A stretch of 64,000 nt of DNA from Bosea vaviloviae (lineage in GTDB: Bacteria > Pseudomonadota > Alphaproteobacteria > Rhizobiales > Beijerinckiaceae), in the NCBI RefSeq assembly GCF_001741865.1, contig NZ_CP017147.1:806001-870000 (forward strand), in the 5' to 3' direction. The notes under the pieces are model-generated. The model was given only the letters and a program-made list of their open reading frames with translations. It was not told the DNA's origin and searched no databases. Made by a program: the position numbers and the translations under genes. Positions 51,398-60,964 of the stretch are shown here, in pieces; positions within the stretch are counted from its first letter, which is position 1; every line of letters starts with the position of its first letter.

Positions 51398-52635
51398 ATC
51401 GCAAAGTCATCGTCCTCGGCGCCGGCATGGTCGGCGTTTCCTGCGCGCTCGCTTTGCAGAAGCGCGGCTTCACCGTGACGCTGCTCGACCGGCGTGCCCC
51501 CGGCCAGGAGACCTCCTACGGCAATGCCGGCGTGCTGGCGCGCTCCTCGATCGTGCCGCTGAACAATCCCGGCCTCTGGTCGAAGCTGACGAGCTATCTC
51601 GGCAACACCCATCCTGCCCTCAATCTCGACTGGCGCCGCGCGCTGACGCGGCCCAGTTGGCTGCTGCGCTTTCTCTGGGAAGCGAGGCCCTCGCAGGCCG
51701 CCGCCCGCATCGCCGCCTTGGATTCGCTGACGGCGAGCACCGTCGCCCGCCATCGCGAATTGATGGCGGCGGCGGGCGTCTCGCATCGCCTGCGCGAGAC
51801 CGGCACGCTGAAACTCTGGCGTGGTGAGGACGGCCACGCCGCAGCCCAGGCCGAGCATGATTTCCTGAAGCGGCACGGCATCGCCTCGGAGGTGCTCGAC
51901 CGCCAGGGCATCTCGGCACTGGAGCCTGCGCTGAAGCCGATCTTCCCGGCCGGGCTCTTGACCCCCTCCAACGCCTCGGTCGATTCACCCGGCGCCGTGA
52001 CGGCCGCCTATGCCGCGCTCTTCGCCCAGCGCGGCGGCAGGATCGAGCAGGCCGAAATCCGCGCGCTCAGGCGCAACGGCGATGGCTGGCAGGCTGAAAC
52101 CGACAAGGGGCTCTACGAGGCCGATCTCGCCATCCTCGCGCTCGGGCCCTGGAGCGGCGACCTGCTCGCGCCGCTTGGACTGAACTCCAGGCTCGATGTC
52201 GAGCGCGGCTATCACCGCCATCTGCGGCCCGAGGCAGGCGCCGCCCTGTCGCGGCCGGTCTATGATGTCGACGGGGCCTATTTCATGGCGCCGATGGAAC
52301 AGGGCCACCGCATCACCAGCGGCGTCGATCTCAGCCTGCGCGACGCGCCCGACAACCACCGCCAGATCGACCAGGCCACAGTGAGCGCCCGCGAGGCATT
52401 TCCGCTTGAGGAGGTCGTCGGCGAGACCTGGCGCGGCTGCCGGCCGACACTGCCGGATTCACTGCCGATGATCGGCGAAGCACCGCGCCATCCCGGCCTC
52501 TGGCTCGCTTTCGGCAACCAGCATATCGGCTTCTCCACCGGCCCGATCACGGGCGAAATCATCGCCACCATGATCTGCGGCGAGACGCCGCCGGCAGATC
52601 CCAAGCCGTTTTCGCCGGGGCGGTATATTCGCTGA
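51394..52635 (+). CDS. FAD-dependent oxidoreductase, D-amino-acid dehydrogenase (DadA) type
   Basis: A 413-residue flavoprotein. The dinucleotide motif is VIVLGAGMVGVSCALALQKR, with a DAO-fold core and the C-terminal GHRITSGVDLSLRDAP...SLPMIGEAPRHPGLW pattern of DadA. It would oxidise a D-amino acid to a 2-oxo acid and feed electrons to the respiratory chain. GTG start at 51394; its position after the mini-ORFs suggests coupling. It is partnered with the GATase gene. Exact substrate unknown. Confidence 0.88.
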   Translation: MNRKVIVLGAGMVGVSCALALQKRGFTVTLLDRRAPGQETSYGNAGVLARSSIVPLNNPGLWSKLTSYLGNTHPALNLDWRRALTRPSWLLRFLWEARPSQAAARIAALDSLTASTVARHRELMAAAGVSHRLRETGTLKLWRGEDGHAAAQAEHDFLKRHGIASEVLDRQGISALEPALKPIFPAGLLTPSNASVDSPGAVTAAYAALFAQRGGRIEQAEIRALRRNGDGWQAETDKGLYEADLAILALGPWSGDLLAPLGLNSRLDVERGYHRHLRPEAGAALSRPVYDVDGAYFMAPMEQGHRITSGVDLSLRDAPDNHRQIDQATVSAREAFPLEEVVGETWRGCRPTLPDSLPMIGEAPRHPGLWLAFGNQHIGFSTGPITGEIIATMICGETPPADPKPFSPGRYIR

Positions 52636-52636
52636 T

Positions 52637-52716
52637 CGTCATTGCGAGCGCAGCGAAGCAATCTAGGAGCCGTCGAGCGAGCCCTTCTGGATTGCTTCGC
52701 TGCGCTCGCAATGACG
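52637..52716. repeat. Intact palindromic repeat D (80 bp)
   Basis: CGTCATTGCGAGCGCAGCGA at the left and the inverse TCGCTGCGCTCGCAATGACG at the right form a long hairpin. It is the uninterrupted counterpart of the copy split by the IS element. Confidence 0.92.
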
Positions 52717-52889
52717 GGAATGTCGGTTCCAACATCAAATGACGCCCGCCGCTGAGGCGAGCGCGAATGCGCTGGCGTGAGTCGGCTGGCGTGGCGGCCG
52801 AGAACCGGAGCGCAGCGGACTTTTGTCCGTGAGCACCGGAAGCGCAGGCCGTCGCGTCAGACGGCCGCGCCAGTAGCATGCGCGCCGGC

Positions 52890-53687
52890 TCAGACCTGGC
52901 GCGCCACCATCATCTTCTTGACCTCCGCAATCGCCTTGGCCGGGTTCAGGCCCTTCGGGCAGGCATTGGCGCAGTTCATGATGGTGTGGCAGCGATAGAG
53001 CCGGAAGGGGTCTTCCAGATTGTCGAGGCGCTCGCCGGTCGATTCGTCGCGCGAGTCGATCAGCCAGCGATAGGCCTGCAGCAAGGCGGCAGGACCGAGA
53101 TAGCGGTCGCCATTCCACCAATAGCTCGGGCAGGAGGTCGAGCAGCAGGCGCAGAGAATGCACTCATAGAGCCCGTCGAGCTTCTCGCGGTCCTCTTTCC
53201 CTTGCGCCCATTCCTTCTCCGGCGCCGGTGTCGTCGTCTTGAGCCAGGGCTCGATCGAGGCATGCTGGGCGTAGAAGCGGGTCAGGTCAGGGACGAGGTC
53301 CTTGATCACGGGCATATGCGGCAGCGGGTAGATCGCGACCTTGCCCGCGCTCTTGCCATGCCCGGTGCATTCGTCGATGCCGGTGGTGCAGGCGAGGCCG
53401 TTCTTGCCATCCATGTTCATGGCGCAGGAACCGCAGATGCCCTCGCGGCAGGAGCGCCGGAAGGTCAGCGTCGGGTCGATCTTGGACTTGATCCAGATCA
53501 GCGCATCCAGAACCATCGGCCCGCAATCCTCGCGGTCGACGAAATAGGTGTCGGTGCGCGGGTTTTCGCCGGTATCCGGGTTCCAGCGATAGACCTTGAA
53601 CTCGGTCAGCTTCGCGGCCCCGGCCGGCTTCGGCCAGGCCTTGCCTTCGGTCAGGCGGGAGTTCTGCGGGAGATTGAATTCGGCCAT
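52890..53687 (-). CDS. sdhB: Succinate dehydrogenase iron-sulfur subunit
   Basis: A 265-residue subunit of complex II. The [2Fe-2S] site is [12 protein letters not shown], and the [4Fe-4S]/[3Fe-4S] sites are in [16 protein letters not shown] and [14 protein letters not shown]. It moves electrons from SdhA to the quinone. Start MAEFNLPQ at 53687; an upstream extension is rejected. Unlike the usual sdhCDAB order it is separated from sdhA by a 1.07-kb toxin-antitoxin-like pair, although all are co-directional. Confidence 0.97.
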   Translation of the reverse strand: MAEFNLPQNSRLTEGKAWPKPAGAAKLTEFKVYRWNPDTGENPRTDTYFVDREDCGPMVLDALIWIKSKIDPTLTFRRSCREGICGSCAMNMDGKNGLACTTGIDECTGHGKSAGKVAIYPLPHMPVIKDLVPDLTRFYAQHASIEPWLKTTTPAPEKEWAQGKEDREKLDGLYECILCACCSTSCPSYWWNGDRYLGPAALLQAYRWLIDSRDESTGERLDNLEDPFRLYRCHTIMNCANACPKGLNPAKAIAEVKKMMVARQV

Positions 53688-53700
53688 CGGAGATTTCCGC

Positions 53701-54543
53701 CTATTCCTGAATACCGTAGTGGGCTCGCAACTTCGCCAGCCCGTCCGGAACGGCATTCATCTGCGCCATGATGTAAGAGCGATGCTGTTTAAAATCGTCT
53801 GGCAGCGACCCGGCTTTCGCGTTCGCCAGCAGGTGGGGCCAGTCCGAGCCACTATAATAACCTCTGCCGAGCCAACCCAAAGCCAGGAGAAACGCTCGCT
53901 GCTCCGACGGCAATTTCGATATCGTCATTTCCAGGCTTCGGTAGGCTGGGGATGAGAAACCTGCTGCAAGGTCCTCCGAAGCGAGGAAAGCAAAGCGACC
54001 GTCCTGGTGTCTGCGCGCTTCTTCCTGAAGCACATCGAACGTCTTCTTGAGCAGCGGTGTCAGCCTGCGTATCGAGCCCAGCGCCTCCTGTTCGACGCTC
54101 TCGAAAGCGAGCAGCGCGTCCAAACGCCCTCTCCCGATGTCAGCGAGAGACACGACGAGCTTGCCATATCCGCGATCGATGCATTTGCGCTCAAACACAT
54201 TATCAGCGGTCACAAAGACGCCGCGCCCGAGAGCGGTCGCTAAGAAGAAGCAATCATAAGGCGAATGATCGAACTCGAGCGACAGAAGGGCAGCATCAAA
54301 TGCGACCTCGCTCGAGGGGACAATGCGATCAAGCGCACCCAACGCTTCCTCGATGCCCTTCAAGAACTGCGCCTCGGAAATCTGACCGGCCTTGCATTTG
54401 CGACGAAGCACGCTGACCAGTTCGGGAATCATCCGATCCGGTGCGACCAATGGTTCGTCTCGGTCAAGCAGAGCCAGCGCTTGCTCGCTCCCAGCCTCTT
54501 GCACGACCCATTTAGCTGCAACAGACGTGTCCACGACGATCAA
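53701..54543 (-). CDS. PIN-domain (VapC-like) toxin with an added C-terminal domain
   Basis: A 280-residue protein. Residues 1-135 form a PIN nuclease: D5 in [13 protein letters not shown]41 in IPELVSV, and the distal acids in [15 protein letters not shown] and [10 protein letters not shown]. Typical VapC toxins stop near 135. Here the frame continues with about 140 more residues, including LSEMTI-like [20 protein letters not shown] and [13 protein letters not shown], which resemble DUF3775 from memory. The start overlaps the antitoxin stop (ATGA). It lies between sdhA and sdhB, ending 13 nt before sdhB. It probably cleaves RNA when free; the role of the second domain is unknown. Confidence 0.85.
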   Translation of the reverse strand: MIVVDTSVAAKWVVQEAGSEQALALLDRDEPLVAPDRMIPELVSVLRRKCKAGQISEAQFLKGIEEALGALDRIVPSSEVAFDAALLSLEFDHSPYDCFFLATALGRGVFVTADNVFERKCIDRGYGKLVVSLADIGRGRLDALLAFESVEQEALGSIRRLTPLLKKTFDVLQEEARRHQDGRFAFLASEDLAAGFSSPAYRSLEMTISKLPSEQRAFLLALGWLGRGYYSGSDWPHLLANAKAGSLPDDFKQHRSYIMAQMNAVPDGLAKLRAHYGIQE

Positions 54544-54770
54544 CTGTCGCGGTCCTGACGCACGAGCACGACCGAATCAGTCTGCGCGACACCTTGCGGG
54601 GTCATGGCCGCGACAGCCTTGAGCCGAGCCTTCAGATCAGCGCGATGCACGGCACCTCGAAGAGACGTGGCGAGCAAGCTCTCGACAAGAGTCGTCGGCG
54701 ACACTCCCCGGGCTTTCGCCTCGGCGGTGACTTGGTTGAGGAGCCTGTCGTTGATCGCCAACTGTCCCAT
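54540..54770 (-). CDS. VapB-like antitoxin
   Basis: A 76-residue protein with a ribbon-helix-helix pattern (GQLAINDRLLNQVTAEAKAR, then GVSPTTLVESLLATSL) and a charged C-terminal tail expected to wrap the toxin. Its stop overlaps the toxin start by 4 bp. It starts 19 nt after the sdhA stop. As the upstream gene of a PIN toxin it is called an antitoxin by pairing. Confidence 0.83.
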   Translation of the reverse strand: MGQLAINDRLLNQVTAEAKARGVSPTTLVESLLATSLRGAVHRADLKARLKAVAAMTPQGVAQTDSVVLVRQDRDS

Positions 54771-54789
54771 GATGCCGTCTCCTACGTCC

Positions 54790-56622
54790 TCAATACACCC
54801 GCGCCTTGGGCTTGATGTACTCGATGTCGTTCGAGAGCGTGTAGGTGTGCACCGGGCGGTCGTCGAGCGTGACGCTGCGCTTCTCGTCGTCGATCCAGGA
54901 CAGGGTGTGCTTCATCCAGTCCTTGTCGTCGCGGTTCGGGTAATCCTCACGGGCATGCGCGCCGCGGCTTTCCGGACGGTTCAGCGCCGAATCCATGGTG
55001 ACGACCGCCTGGGTGATCAGATTGTCGAATTCCAGCGTCTCGACGAGATCGGAATTCCAGATCAGCGAACGGTCGGTGGTGGCGATGTCGGTGATGCCGC
55101 CCCAGACCTCGTGGATCAGCTTGTGGCCCTCTTCCAGCGTCTCGCCAGTGCGGTAGACCGCGCAATTATCCTGCATGGTCTTCTGCATGCGCCCGCGCAG
55201 TTCGGCGGTCGAGGTGCCGCCCGAGGCGTTGCGGTACTTGTCCAGGCGGATCAGCGCGAGATCGGCCGAGTTCTTCGGCAATTCCGGCTGCTTCTCGCCT
55301 GCCGTCACCGTCTCGGCGCAGCGCAAGCCCGCGGCACGGCCGAAGACGACGAGGTCGATCAGCGAGTTCGAGCCAAGACGGTTGGCGCCGTGCACGGAAA
55401 CGCAGGCCGCCTCGCCGATCGCCATCAGGCCCGGCACCACCGTGTCGGGATTGCCGTCGACCTTGGTCAGAACCTCACCATGGAAGTTCGTCGGGATGCC
55501 GCCCATGTTGTAATGCACCGTCGGCAGGACCGGGATCGGCTCGCGGGTGACGTCGACGCCAGCAAAGATCTTGGCGCTCTCCGAGATACCCGGCAGGCGC
55601 TCATGCAGGATCTTCGGGTCGAGATGGTCGAGATGCAGGTAGATATGGTCCTTGTTCTTGCCGACGCCGCGCCCGCCACGGATCTCCATGGTCATCGAGC
55701 GTGAGACGACGTCGCGCGAGGCAAGGTCCTTGGCCGAAGGAGCGTAGCGCTCCATGAAGCGCTCGCCCTCGGAATTGGTCAGGTAGCCGCCCTCGCCGCG
55801 CGCGCCCTCGGTGATCAGGCAGCCCGCGCCATAGATGCCGGTCGGGTGGAACTGCACGAACTCCATGTCCTGCAGTGGCAGGCCGGCGCGCAGCACCATG
55901 CCGCCGCCATCGCCGGTGCAGGTATGGGCCGAGGTCGCGGAGAAATAGGCGCGGCCATAGCCGCCCGTCGCCAGGATCGTCTGCTGCGAGCGGAAGCGAT
56001 GGATCGTGCCGTCATCGAGCTTCAGCGCGATCACGCCACGGCAATGACCGTCCTCGTCCATGATCAGGTCGATGGCGAAATATTCGATGAAGAACTCGGT
56101 GTTGTAGCGCAGCGCCTGGCCGTAGAGCGTGTGCAACATGGCGTGGCCAGTGCGGTCGGCGGCGGCGCAGGTGCGCTGGGCCGGCGGGCCCTCGCCGAAT
56201 TCGGTGGTCATGCCGCCGAAAGGCCGCTGATAGATCTTGCCGCTCTCGGTGCGCGAGAACGGCACGCCCCAATGCTCGAGCTCATAGACCGCAGCCGGCG
56301 CGTTGCGCACGAGATATTCGATGGCGTCCTGGTCGCCGAGCCAGTCCGACCCCTTGACGGTGTCGTACATGTGCCACTGCCAGGTGTCCTTGCCCATATT
56401 GCCGAGCGAGGCGGCAACGCCGCCCTGGGCCGCAACCGTATGCGAGCGTGTCGGGAACACTTTCGAGATGCAGGCCGTGCGCAGGCCGGCCTGCGAGCAG
56501 CCGACGGTGGCGCGAAGGCCGGCGCCGCCGGCGCCCACCACGACGACGTCGAAGGTGTGGTCGGTGATCGGATAGGCCTGACCGGCATAGGTCGCGGTCG
56601 AACGGGCTTTGGTGATCGCCAT
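54790..56622 (-). CDS. sdhA: Succinate dehydrogenase flavoprotein subunit
   Basis: A 610-residue catalytic subunit. It has [14 protein letters not shown] for FAD, the histidine that binds FAD covalently in SHTVAAQGG, and the active-site [20 protein letters not shown] region. Start MAITKARS at 56622, 4 nt after the sdhD stop; an ATG five codons upstream would overlap sdhD. Standard length. It is part of sdhCDAB. Confidence 0.97.
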   Translation of the reverse strand: MAITKARSTATYAGQAYPITDHTFDVVVVGAGGAGLRATVGCSQAGLRTACISKVFPTRSHTVAAQGGVAASLGNMGKDTWQWHMYDTVKGSDWLGDQDAIEYLVRNAPAAVYELEHWGVPFSRTESGKIYQRPFGGMTTEFGEGPPAQRTCAAADRTGHAMLHTLYGQALRYNTEFFIEYFAIDLIMDEDGHCRGVIALKLDDGTIHRFRSQQTILATGGYGRAYFSATSAHTCTGDGGGMVLRAGLPLQDMEFVQFHPTGIYGAGCLITEGARGEGGYLTNSEGERFMERYAPSAKDLASRDVVSRSMTMEIRGGRGVGKNKDHIYLHLDHLDPKILHERLPGISESAKIFAGVDVTREPIPVLPTVHYNMGGIPTNFHGEVLTKVDGNPDTVVPGLMAIGEAACVSVHGANRLGSNSLIDLVVFGRAAGLRCAETVTAGEKQPELPKNSADLALIRLDKYRNASGGTSTAELRGRMQKTMQDNCAVYRTGETLEEGHKLIHEVWGGITDIATTDRSLIWNSDLVETLEFDNLITQAVVTMDSALNRPESRGAHAREDYPNRDDKDWMKHTLSWIDDEKRSVTLDDRPVHTYTLSNDIEYIKPKARVY

Positions 56623-56626
56623 CGGA

Positions 56627-57019
56627 TCAGCCTCCAAACGAGAGCTTCAGCACCGCGAAGACGCAAGCGGCGCCGATCGCGATCGCGAAGAAGGTGTTGG
56701 CCATCACGGCGGCGATCTTGAGGCCCTCGCCATGGATGTAATCCTCGATGACGACCTGCATGCCGATCCGCATATGCACCACGCCCGAGAGGACGAAGAG
56801 CAGCATCAGGATCGCGACCAGCGGATGCGACAGCGTCGCCATCGCCGCCGGATAGGGCTTGCCGAAGAGCGAGATCACGATGCCGAGGAAGATCACCGTC
56901 AGCACGACATTGGCCACCGCCGTGACGCGCTGGAGCCAGAAATGCCCGGTGCCGGATTTGGCGGAACCCAGACCGCGAACGCGGCCGAGCGGGGTACGCA
57001 TGGAGGAGTTGGACTGCAT
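56627..57019 (-). CDS. sdhD: Succinate dehydrogenase membrane anchor subunit
   Basis: A 130-residue protein with three helices and the heme/quinone-region pattern [15 protein letters not shown] and [20 protein letters not shown]. The histidine in VVHMR is the likely heme ligand. It lies between sdhC and sdhA in the normal order, 11 nt from sdhC. Confidence 0.93.
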   Translation of the reverse strand: MQSNSSMRTPLGRVRGLGSAKSGTGHFWLQRVTAVANVVLTVIFLGIVISLFGKPYPAAMATLSHPLVAILMLLFVLSGVVHMRIGMQVVIEDYIHGEGLKIAAVMANTFFAIAIGAACVFAVLKLSFGG

Positions 57020-57030
57020 GATGATGCTCC

Positions 57031-57432
57031 TCAGCGCAGGGCGTAGGCGAGGATCCAGACGAGCAGAGTGAGCCCGCCCGAAACGACGCCGCTGTATTTC
57101 GCCATGTTCATCCGGGTTTCCGGCTCATAGCCATAGCCCATGTCCCAGATGAAATGCCGGAGGCCCCCGACCATGTGGTGCAGCAGCGCGAAGGAATAGC
57201 CGAACAGCACCAGCCGTCCGAGGATCGAGCCCGCAATCCATTGCGCGGTCTCGAAGGCGGCAGGCCCCGAAGCGGCGGCCACGAGCCAGGCCGCGATCAG
57301 CACGGTGCCGGCATAGAGCGCACAGCCGGTGACGCGATGCGCGATCGACATCGCCATGGTCCAGGACCAGCGGTAAATCTGCAGATGCGGCGAAAGCGGG
57401 CGCGCCGCCTGTTTGACCTCGGCCAAATTCAC
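57031..57432 (-). CDS. sdhC: Succinate dehydrogenase cytochrome b556 subunit
   Basis: A 133-residue three-helix subunit. The N-terminus RPLSPHLQIYRWSWTMAMSI and SIAHRVTGCAL are the family signature, and the heme ligand histidine is in HHMVGGLRHFIWD. It is the first gene of the operon. A region with three TCTGTAAC copies lies upstream and may regulate it. Confidence 0.94.
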   Translation of the reverse strand: MNLAEVKQAARPLSPHLQIYRWSWTMAMSIAHRVTGCALYAGTVLIAAWLVAAASGPAAFETAQWIAGSILGRLVLFGYSFALLHHMVGGLRHFIWDMGYGYEPETRMNMAKYSGVVSGGLTLLVWILAYALR

Positions 57433-57495
57433 TCTCCGACTCTGCCGCCCATCAGCGGGCGTTTATCCATTTGGGATCGTTCTAGAGTGATTGGC

Positions 57496-57570
57496 TCTGT
57501 AACGAAACCGGTCCCGCGCTGCAATGCGGCATGCGGGATACGAAGTTACAGAAATCGAAATCTGTAACTT
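57496..57570. promoter_or_regulatory. TCTGTAAC repeats upstream of sdhC
   Basis: Perfect 10-bp arms AAGTTACAGA (57543-57552) and TCTGTAACTT (57561-57570) form a dyad, and a third TCTGTAAC lies at 57496-57503. This is a candidate operator or promoter-proximal structure for the sdh operon. No T-run follows on the minus strand, so it is not a simple terminator. Confidence 0.6.
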
Positions 57571-57630
57571 TTCGCTGGGCGCGGACGCGCCGCGACACTC
57601 CTAGCTCTCATTCCGGCGAGCCGCAAAGCC

Positions 57631-58692
57631 TCAGCGCGGCAGCAACGCCCAATAATCGAAGTCGAGGATGATGCCGTCATCATACTGGTCGCCATGCTGG
57701 AGCGGAAACTCGCCGCAGGGCCGGTTCTTCGTCGCGATCAGGCGCAGCCGCAGCGCGCCGACATCGCTGCGACCGGGCAATTCGGCGGCCTCCAGCACCT
57801 GGCTCCAGGCGAAGACCGTGTCGCCCGCGAAGAGCGGCGAGACATGGCGCCCGCCATTGATCGCGGCGATGTGGAAGGCGTTGCCCAGGCCGTTGAAGGA
57901 CAGGGCCCGCGCCAGGCTGATGACATGCCCGCCATAGATCAATCGCTTGCCGAAGCGACTCTCGCGCGCGCTATAGGCGTCGAAATGCACCTTCGCGGTG
58001 TTCTGGTAGAGCCGGGTCGCGATCTGGTGCTCGGCCTCCTCCACCGTCATGCCGTCGATATGGTCGATCTGTTCGCCGGCCGCATAAGCGCCCCAGCGGA
58101 AGGGCGAGCCCGCCAGCGCGTCGTCATAGGCCGTAAGCTCGATCGCCGGGCAGCCCTGGCCGAGCTCCTCCGGCAACACCGCCTTGGGCAGCTCCGGCAC
58201 CTGCTCGGCATGAGCCGGCGTGCCCGGCTGGCGCTTGCGCACCAGCACCCAGCGCGCATAGCTCAGCACGATCTCGGCCTGTTGGTTGCGACCGATGGAG
58301 CGGACATAGACGATGCCGGCGTCGCCGGCCGAGGTCTGCTTCAGCCCGATCACCTCCGAGGTGGTCGAGAGCGTATCGCCGGGAAAGACCGGCCTCAGGA
58401 AGCGCCCATCGGCATAGCCGAGATTGGCGATCGCGTTCAGCGAGATGTCGGGCACCGTCTTGCCGAAGACGATGTGGAAGACGAGCAGATCGTCGATCGG
58501 AGCGGCGGGATAGCCCAGCGCTTTGGCGAAGGCATCGGAGGATTGCACCGCGAAACGCGGGCCATAAAGCGCCGTGTAGAGCGAGACGTCGCCGCTCGTG
58601 ACCGTGCGCGGCGTCGCGTGCACGATGGTCTCGCCGAGGTTGAAATCCTCGAAGAAGCGGCCAGGATTGGTTTTCGCGACGGGCTCTGACAT
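57631..58692 (-). CDS. mch: Mesaconyl-CoA hydratase (MaoC family)
   Basis: A 353-residue double-hotdog MaoC protein. The N-terminus KTNPGRFFEDFNLGETI, FGKTVPDISLNAIANLGYAD and FLRPVFPGDTL match, from memory, Rhodobacter mesaconyl-CoA hydratase of the ethylmalonyl-CoA pathway. It hydrates mesaconyl-C1-CoA to beta-methylmalyl-CoA. Start MSEPVAK at 58692. A lyase/thioesterase gene of the same pathway (mcl2-like) is about 2 kb away. No ethylmalonyl-CoA mutase or crotonyl-CoA reductase gene is in the window. Confidence 0.88.
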   Translation of the reverse strand: MSEPVAKTNPGRFFEDFNLGETIVHATPRTVTSGDVSLYTALYGPRFAVQSSDAFAKALGYPAAPIDDLLVFHIVFGKTVPDISLNAIANLGYADGRFLRPVFPGDTLSTTSEVIGLKQTSAGDAGIVYVRSIGRNQQAEIVLSYARWVLVRKRQPGTPAHAEQVPELPKAVLPEELGQGCPAIELTAYDDALAGSPFRWGAYAAGEQIDHIDGMTVEEAEHQIATRLYQNTAKVHFDAYSARESRFGKRLIYGGHVISLARALSFNGLGNAFHIAAINGGRHVSPLFAGDTVFAWSQVLEAAELPGRSDVGALRLRLIATKNRPCGEFPLQHGDQYDDGIILDFDYWALLPR

Positions 58693-58775
58693 GGGGCTCA
58701 CGCTTGAATGGACTCGGCCGAGTGTGCGCTGCCGCATGGCGAGGCGTCCAGTCCCAAGCCGTCGGGTACACGCAC

Positions 58776-58906
58776 CTTCTCCCCTCGCGGGAGAAGGTGG
58801 CGCGCAGCGCCGGATGAGGGGGCGCCGTGCCCTGTCCGGTTGGCCTCGTGTTCAGCGAGGCGGAGAGCTCACAGCGCCCCCCTCATCCGTCTCGGCTTCG
58901 CCGAGC
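58776..58906. repeat. Palindromic intergenic repeat, family E (copy 3)
   Basis: CCCTCGCGGGAGAAGGTGGC and GGATGAGGGGGCGCCGTG are mirrored by CACAGCGCCCCCCTCATC and GGCTTCGCCGAGCCACC. Confidence 0.75.
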
Positions 58907-58993
58907 CACCCTCCCGCATCAAAGTCGGCTGTTGCCGACTTTGACACTTTGGGTTGCCCATCTCGGGCAAGCCCGAGATGGGTGGGAGAAGGG
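58907..58993. repeat. Double-hairpin repeat, family C (copy 2)
   Basis: Hairpin 1 is AAAGTCGGC-TGTT-GCCGACTTT (58921-58942) and hairpin 2 is CATCTCGGGC-AA-GCCCGAGATG (58959-58980). Outer arms are CCCTCCC and GGGAGAAGG. Confidence 0.88.
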
Positions 58994-59070
58994 TTTTCCG
59001 TGCCCTTCGCCGCTGCCGCAACGCTCGCAAAGGCAAAGGCTTCCACGGCACTGGTCCAGGGGCCGACGCC

Positions 59071-60801
59071 TCACCCCACCAACGCACCAAGCTTCCCCAA
59101 ATCCACATTCGCACCGCAGACCAGCACGCCGAGCCGCTCGCCCGGCGCAGGCTTGTAGGCCCCGCAGAGCAGCGCACCCAGCGCCGCGGCGCCGCCGGGC
59201 TCCACCGCCAGCCGGAAATCGCGCCAGAGCGTGCCCTGCGCCTGGGTGATCGCCTCGTCGGGCACCAGCGCGACATGGTCGACTGCGTCCTTGCAGACCT
59301 CATAGACCAGCGGGCCGACATTGCGCGCGCCGAGCGAATCGGCCGCAACCGAGGCGACCTTGACCTCGACCGGCCCCTTCGCCTCCAGCGCCGCCTGCAA
59401 GGCGCGCGAGCCGGCGGGCTCGACACCGACGACCTTGACCTTGCTCCCGGCGAACCAGGCAGCGATGCCCGAAATCAAACCGCCGCCGCCGACCGCAACC
59501 AGAACCGTGTCGAGATCGGGCTCCTGGAGCTGCCATTCGCGCCCGAGCGTGCCCTGGCCGGCAATGGTTTCCTTCGCCGCGAAGGGATGGATCTTGAGCG
59601 CGCCGGTTTCCGCGACGAAACGGTCGCAGGCCGCCTGCGCATCATCATATTGCGCGCCGCCGATGACGACTTCGGCGCCGAAGCGGCGGATCGCCTCGAT
59701 CTTGGCGGCAGGCGAGATCTCGGGCACGAAGATCGTCGCCTTGACGCCGCGCTCGCGCGCCGCATAGGCCACCGCCGCCCCGTGATTGCCGCCCGAGGCG
59801 GCCGCGACGCCCGCCGCCGGCACCGGCAGTGAGAGCAGGTTGTTGAAGGCGCCGCGCGTCTTGAACGAGCCGGCATGCTGCAGGCATTCGAGCTTCAGCG
59901 AGATCGCCGCCGGCGAGCCGAAAGCGCCGGCCCCGAGCCGCATCACGGGCGTGACGCGGGCATGGCCGGCAATGCGGTCTGCAGCCGCCTCGATCATCGG
60001 GCGCGGCACGGGGCGATCGGTCATGACGGTGTCCTGTGTAGGCAGGTCTTTAGGGGAAGGACAGCGAGCCGGCGCAAAGCTCCAGATCGCGATGGGGAGC
60101 CCATGGCTATCGCGTCCCGGCGGATCGGGAAAGGGCGCTCCACGCCCGGCCAGGATGTGCTGGGCGACGACCAAAGCGGCAAGCGCATCGAGCGCGTCAT
60201 CGGCGCCAGCACCTTTCGGCGGACGGGCCTCGACGATCGCAGCCGGCAGCCCTGCCGCGATCAAGAGTGCCCGGCGCTCGGCCATGCCGAGGGGATTGAT
60301 CACGCCCTTGATCTTTTTGGGCTGCGTCAGCGGCGCGCCGCGCATGGTGCGGAAGGCGAGCTCGGGATGGACCTCGAAGATGCGCTCCCGAAGCGTGGGC
60401 TCCGTCCTGAGCAGGGTGTCGATCTCGCGGATCCGCGGAAACAGATGGAAGCCCTGCTTGGAGACCTTTCGCGGCGGCTCCGAGGTTTCGAGCGCCAACC
60501 GACAGGCCTCGCGATAATCCGCGCAATAGACGGCAGACCGCGCCGGAATCGAGAACACCGAGGATTGCCGCTCGCCCAGCAGCGGCCTGACGAGGCGCTC
60601 GGGCCCCCGCCCCGCACCGGAAACCCGGTCCGGCAACCCGATCGGCATGTCCACGGCCAGGATCGTCGGCGGGTCTTCACCGGCGAACAGATCGGCCAGT
60701 TTCGAAACCACGCGCAGCGAGGGCGGCTCCTGGGCGGCAGTGTCGACAAGCGCTGCGATCCAGCCCGCCTTGCAGCCATCCACCCCCGCGATCCACGCCA
60801 T
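59071..60801 (-). CDS. DUF429 protein fused in frame to threonine/serine dehydratase-like enzyme
   Basis: One open frame of 576 codons. The first about 240 residues are a DUF429 protein (MAWIAGVDGCKAGWIAALVD; ILAVDMPIGLPD). After a linker of about 20 residues, an internal ATG at 60024 (MTDRPVPRP) starts a complete fold-type II PLP enzyme. That enzyme has PLP lysine in HAGSFKTRGAFNN, the glycine loop GGGGLISG and dehydratase-type substrate loops. It matches serine/threonine dehydratase (IlvA/TdcB catalytic core; no regulatory domain). CAGGACACC precedes the internal ATG at good spacing, so a separate enzyme may also be made. No stop codon separates the two parts. Whether the product is a fusion or two proteins is open. 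Confidence 0.78.
   Translation of the reverse strand: MAWIAGVDGCKAGWIAALVDTAAQEPPSLRVVSKLADLFAGEDPPTILAVDMPIGLPDRVSGAGRGPERLVRPLLGERQSSVFSIPARSAVYCADYREACRLALETSEPPRKVSKQGFHLFPRIREIDTLLRTEPTLRERIFEVHPELAFRTMRGAPLTQPKKIKGVINPLGMAERRALLIAAGLPAAIVEARPPKGAGADDALDALAALVVAQHILAGRGAPFPDPPGRDSHGLPIAIWSFAPARCPSPKDLPTQDTVMTDRPVPRPMIEAAADRIAGHARVTPVMRLGAGAFGSPAAISLKLECLQHAGSFKTRGAFNNLLSLPVPAAGVAAASGGNHGAAVAYAARERGVKATIFVPEISPAAKIEAIRRFGAEVVIGGAQYDDAQAACDRFVAETGALKIHPFAAKETIAGQGTLGREWQLQEPDLDTVLVAVGGGGLISGIAAWFAGSKVKVVGVEPAGSRALQAALEAKGPVEVKVASVAADSLGARNVGPLVYEVCKDAVDHVALVPDEAITQAQGTLWRDFRLAVEPGGAAALGALLCGAYKPAPGERLGVLVCGANVDLGKLGALVG
60025..60040 (-). promoter_or_regulatory. Internal ribosome site of the dehydratase part
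   Basis: AGGACACCGTC directly before ATG 60024 on the minus strand would allow independent start of the 317-residue dehydratase. Confidence 0.6.
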
Positions 60802-60964
60802 CCGCGCGCCCTCCCGCATCCGCCTTTTGCAGAACTGACGTTGCATGTGCGTCGCGTCTAGTGTGCAGTGCAGCGAAGAGCGGCGACAATGCCGCCCGAG
60901 CTGGATGCGAAACAGCGATAACCGGCCTTTCGCGCGAGTCCCGCGTTAGATTTGAGAGAATGCC

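Noticed and set aside
52717..52889. Small gene between the DadA-like gene and sdhB
   Set aside because: Frames are short, Arg-rich and without a start signal; nothing recognisable is seen.
57543..57570. Terminator for mch
   Set aside because: The hairpin is AT-rich and not followed by a T-run on the minus strand; an operator is the better reading.
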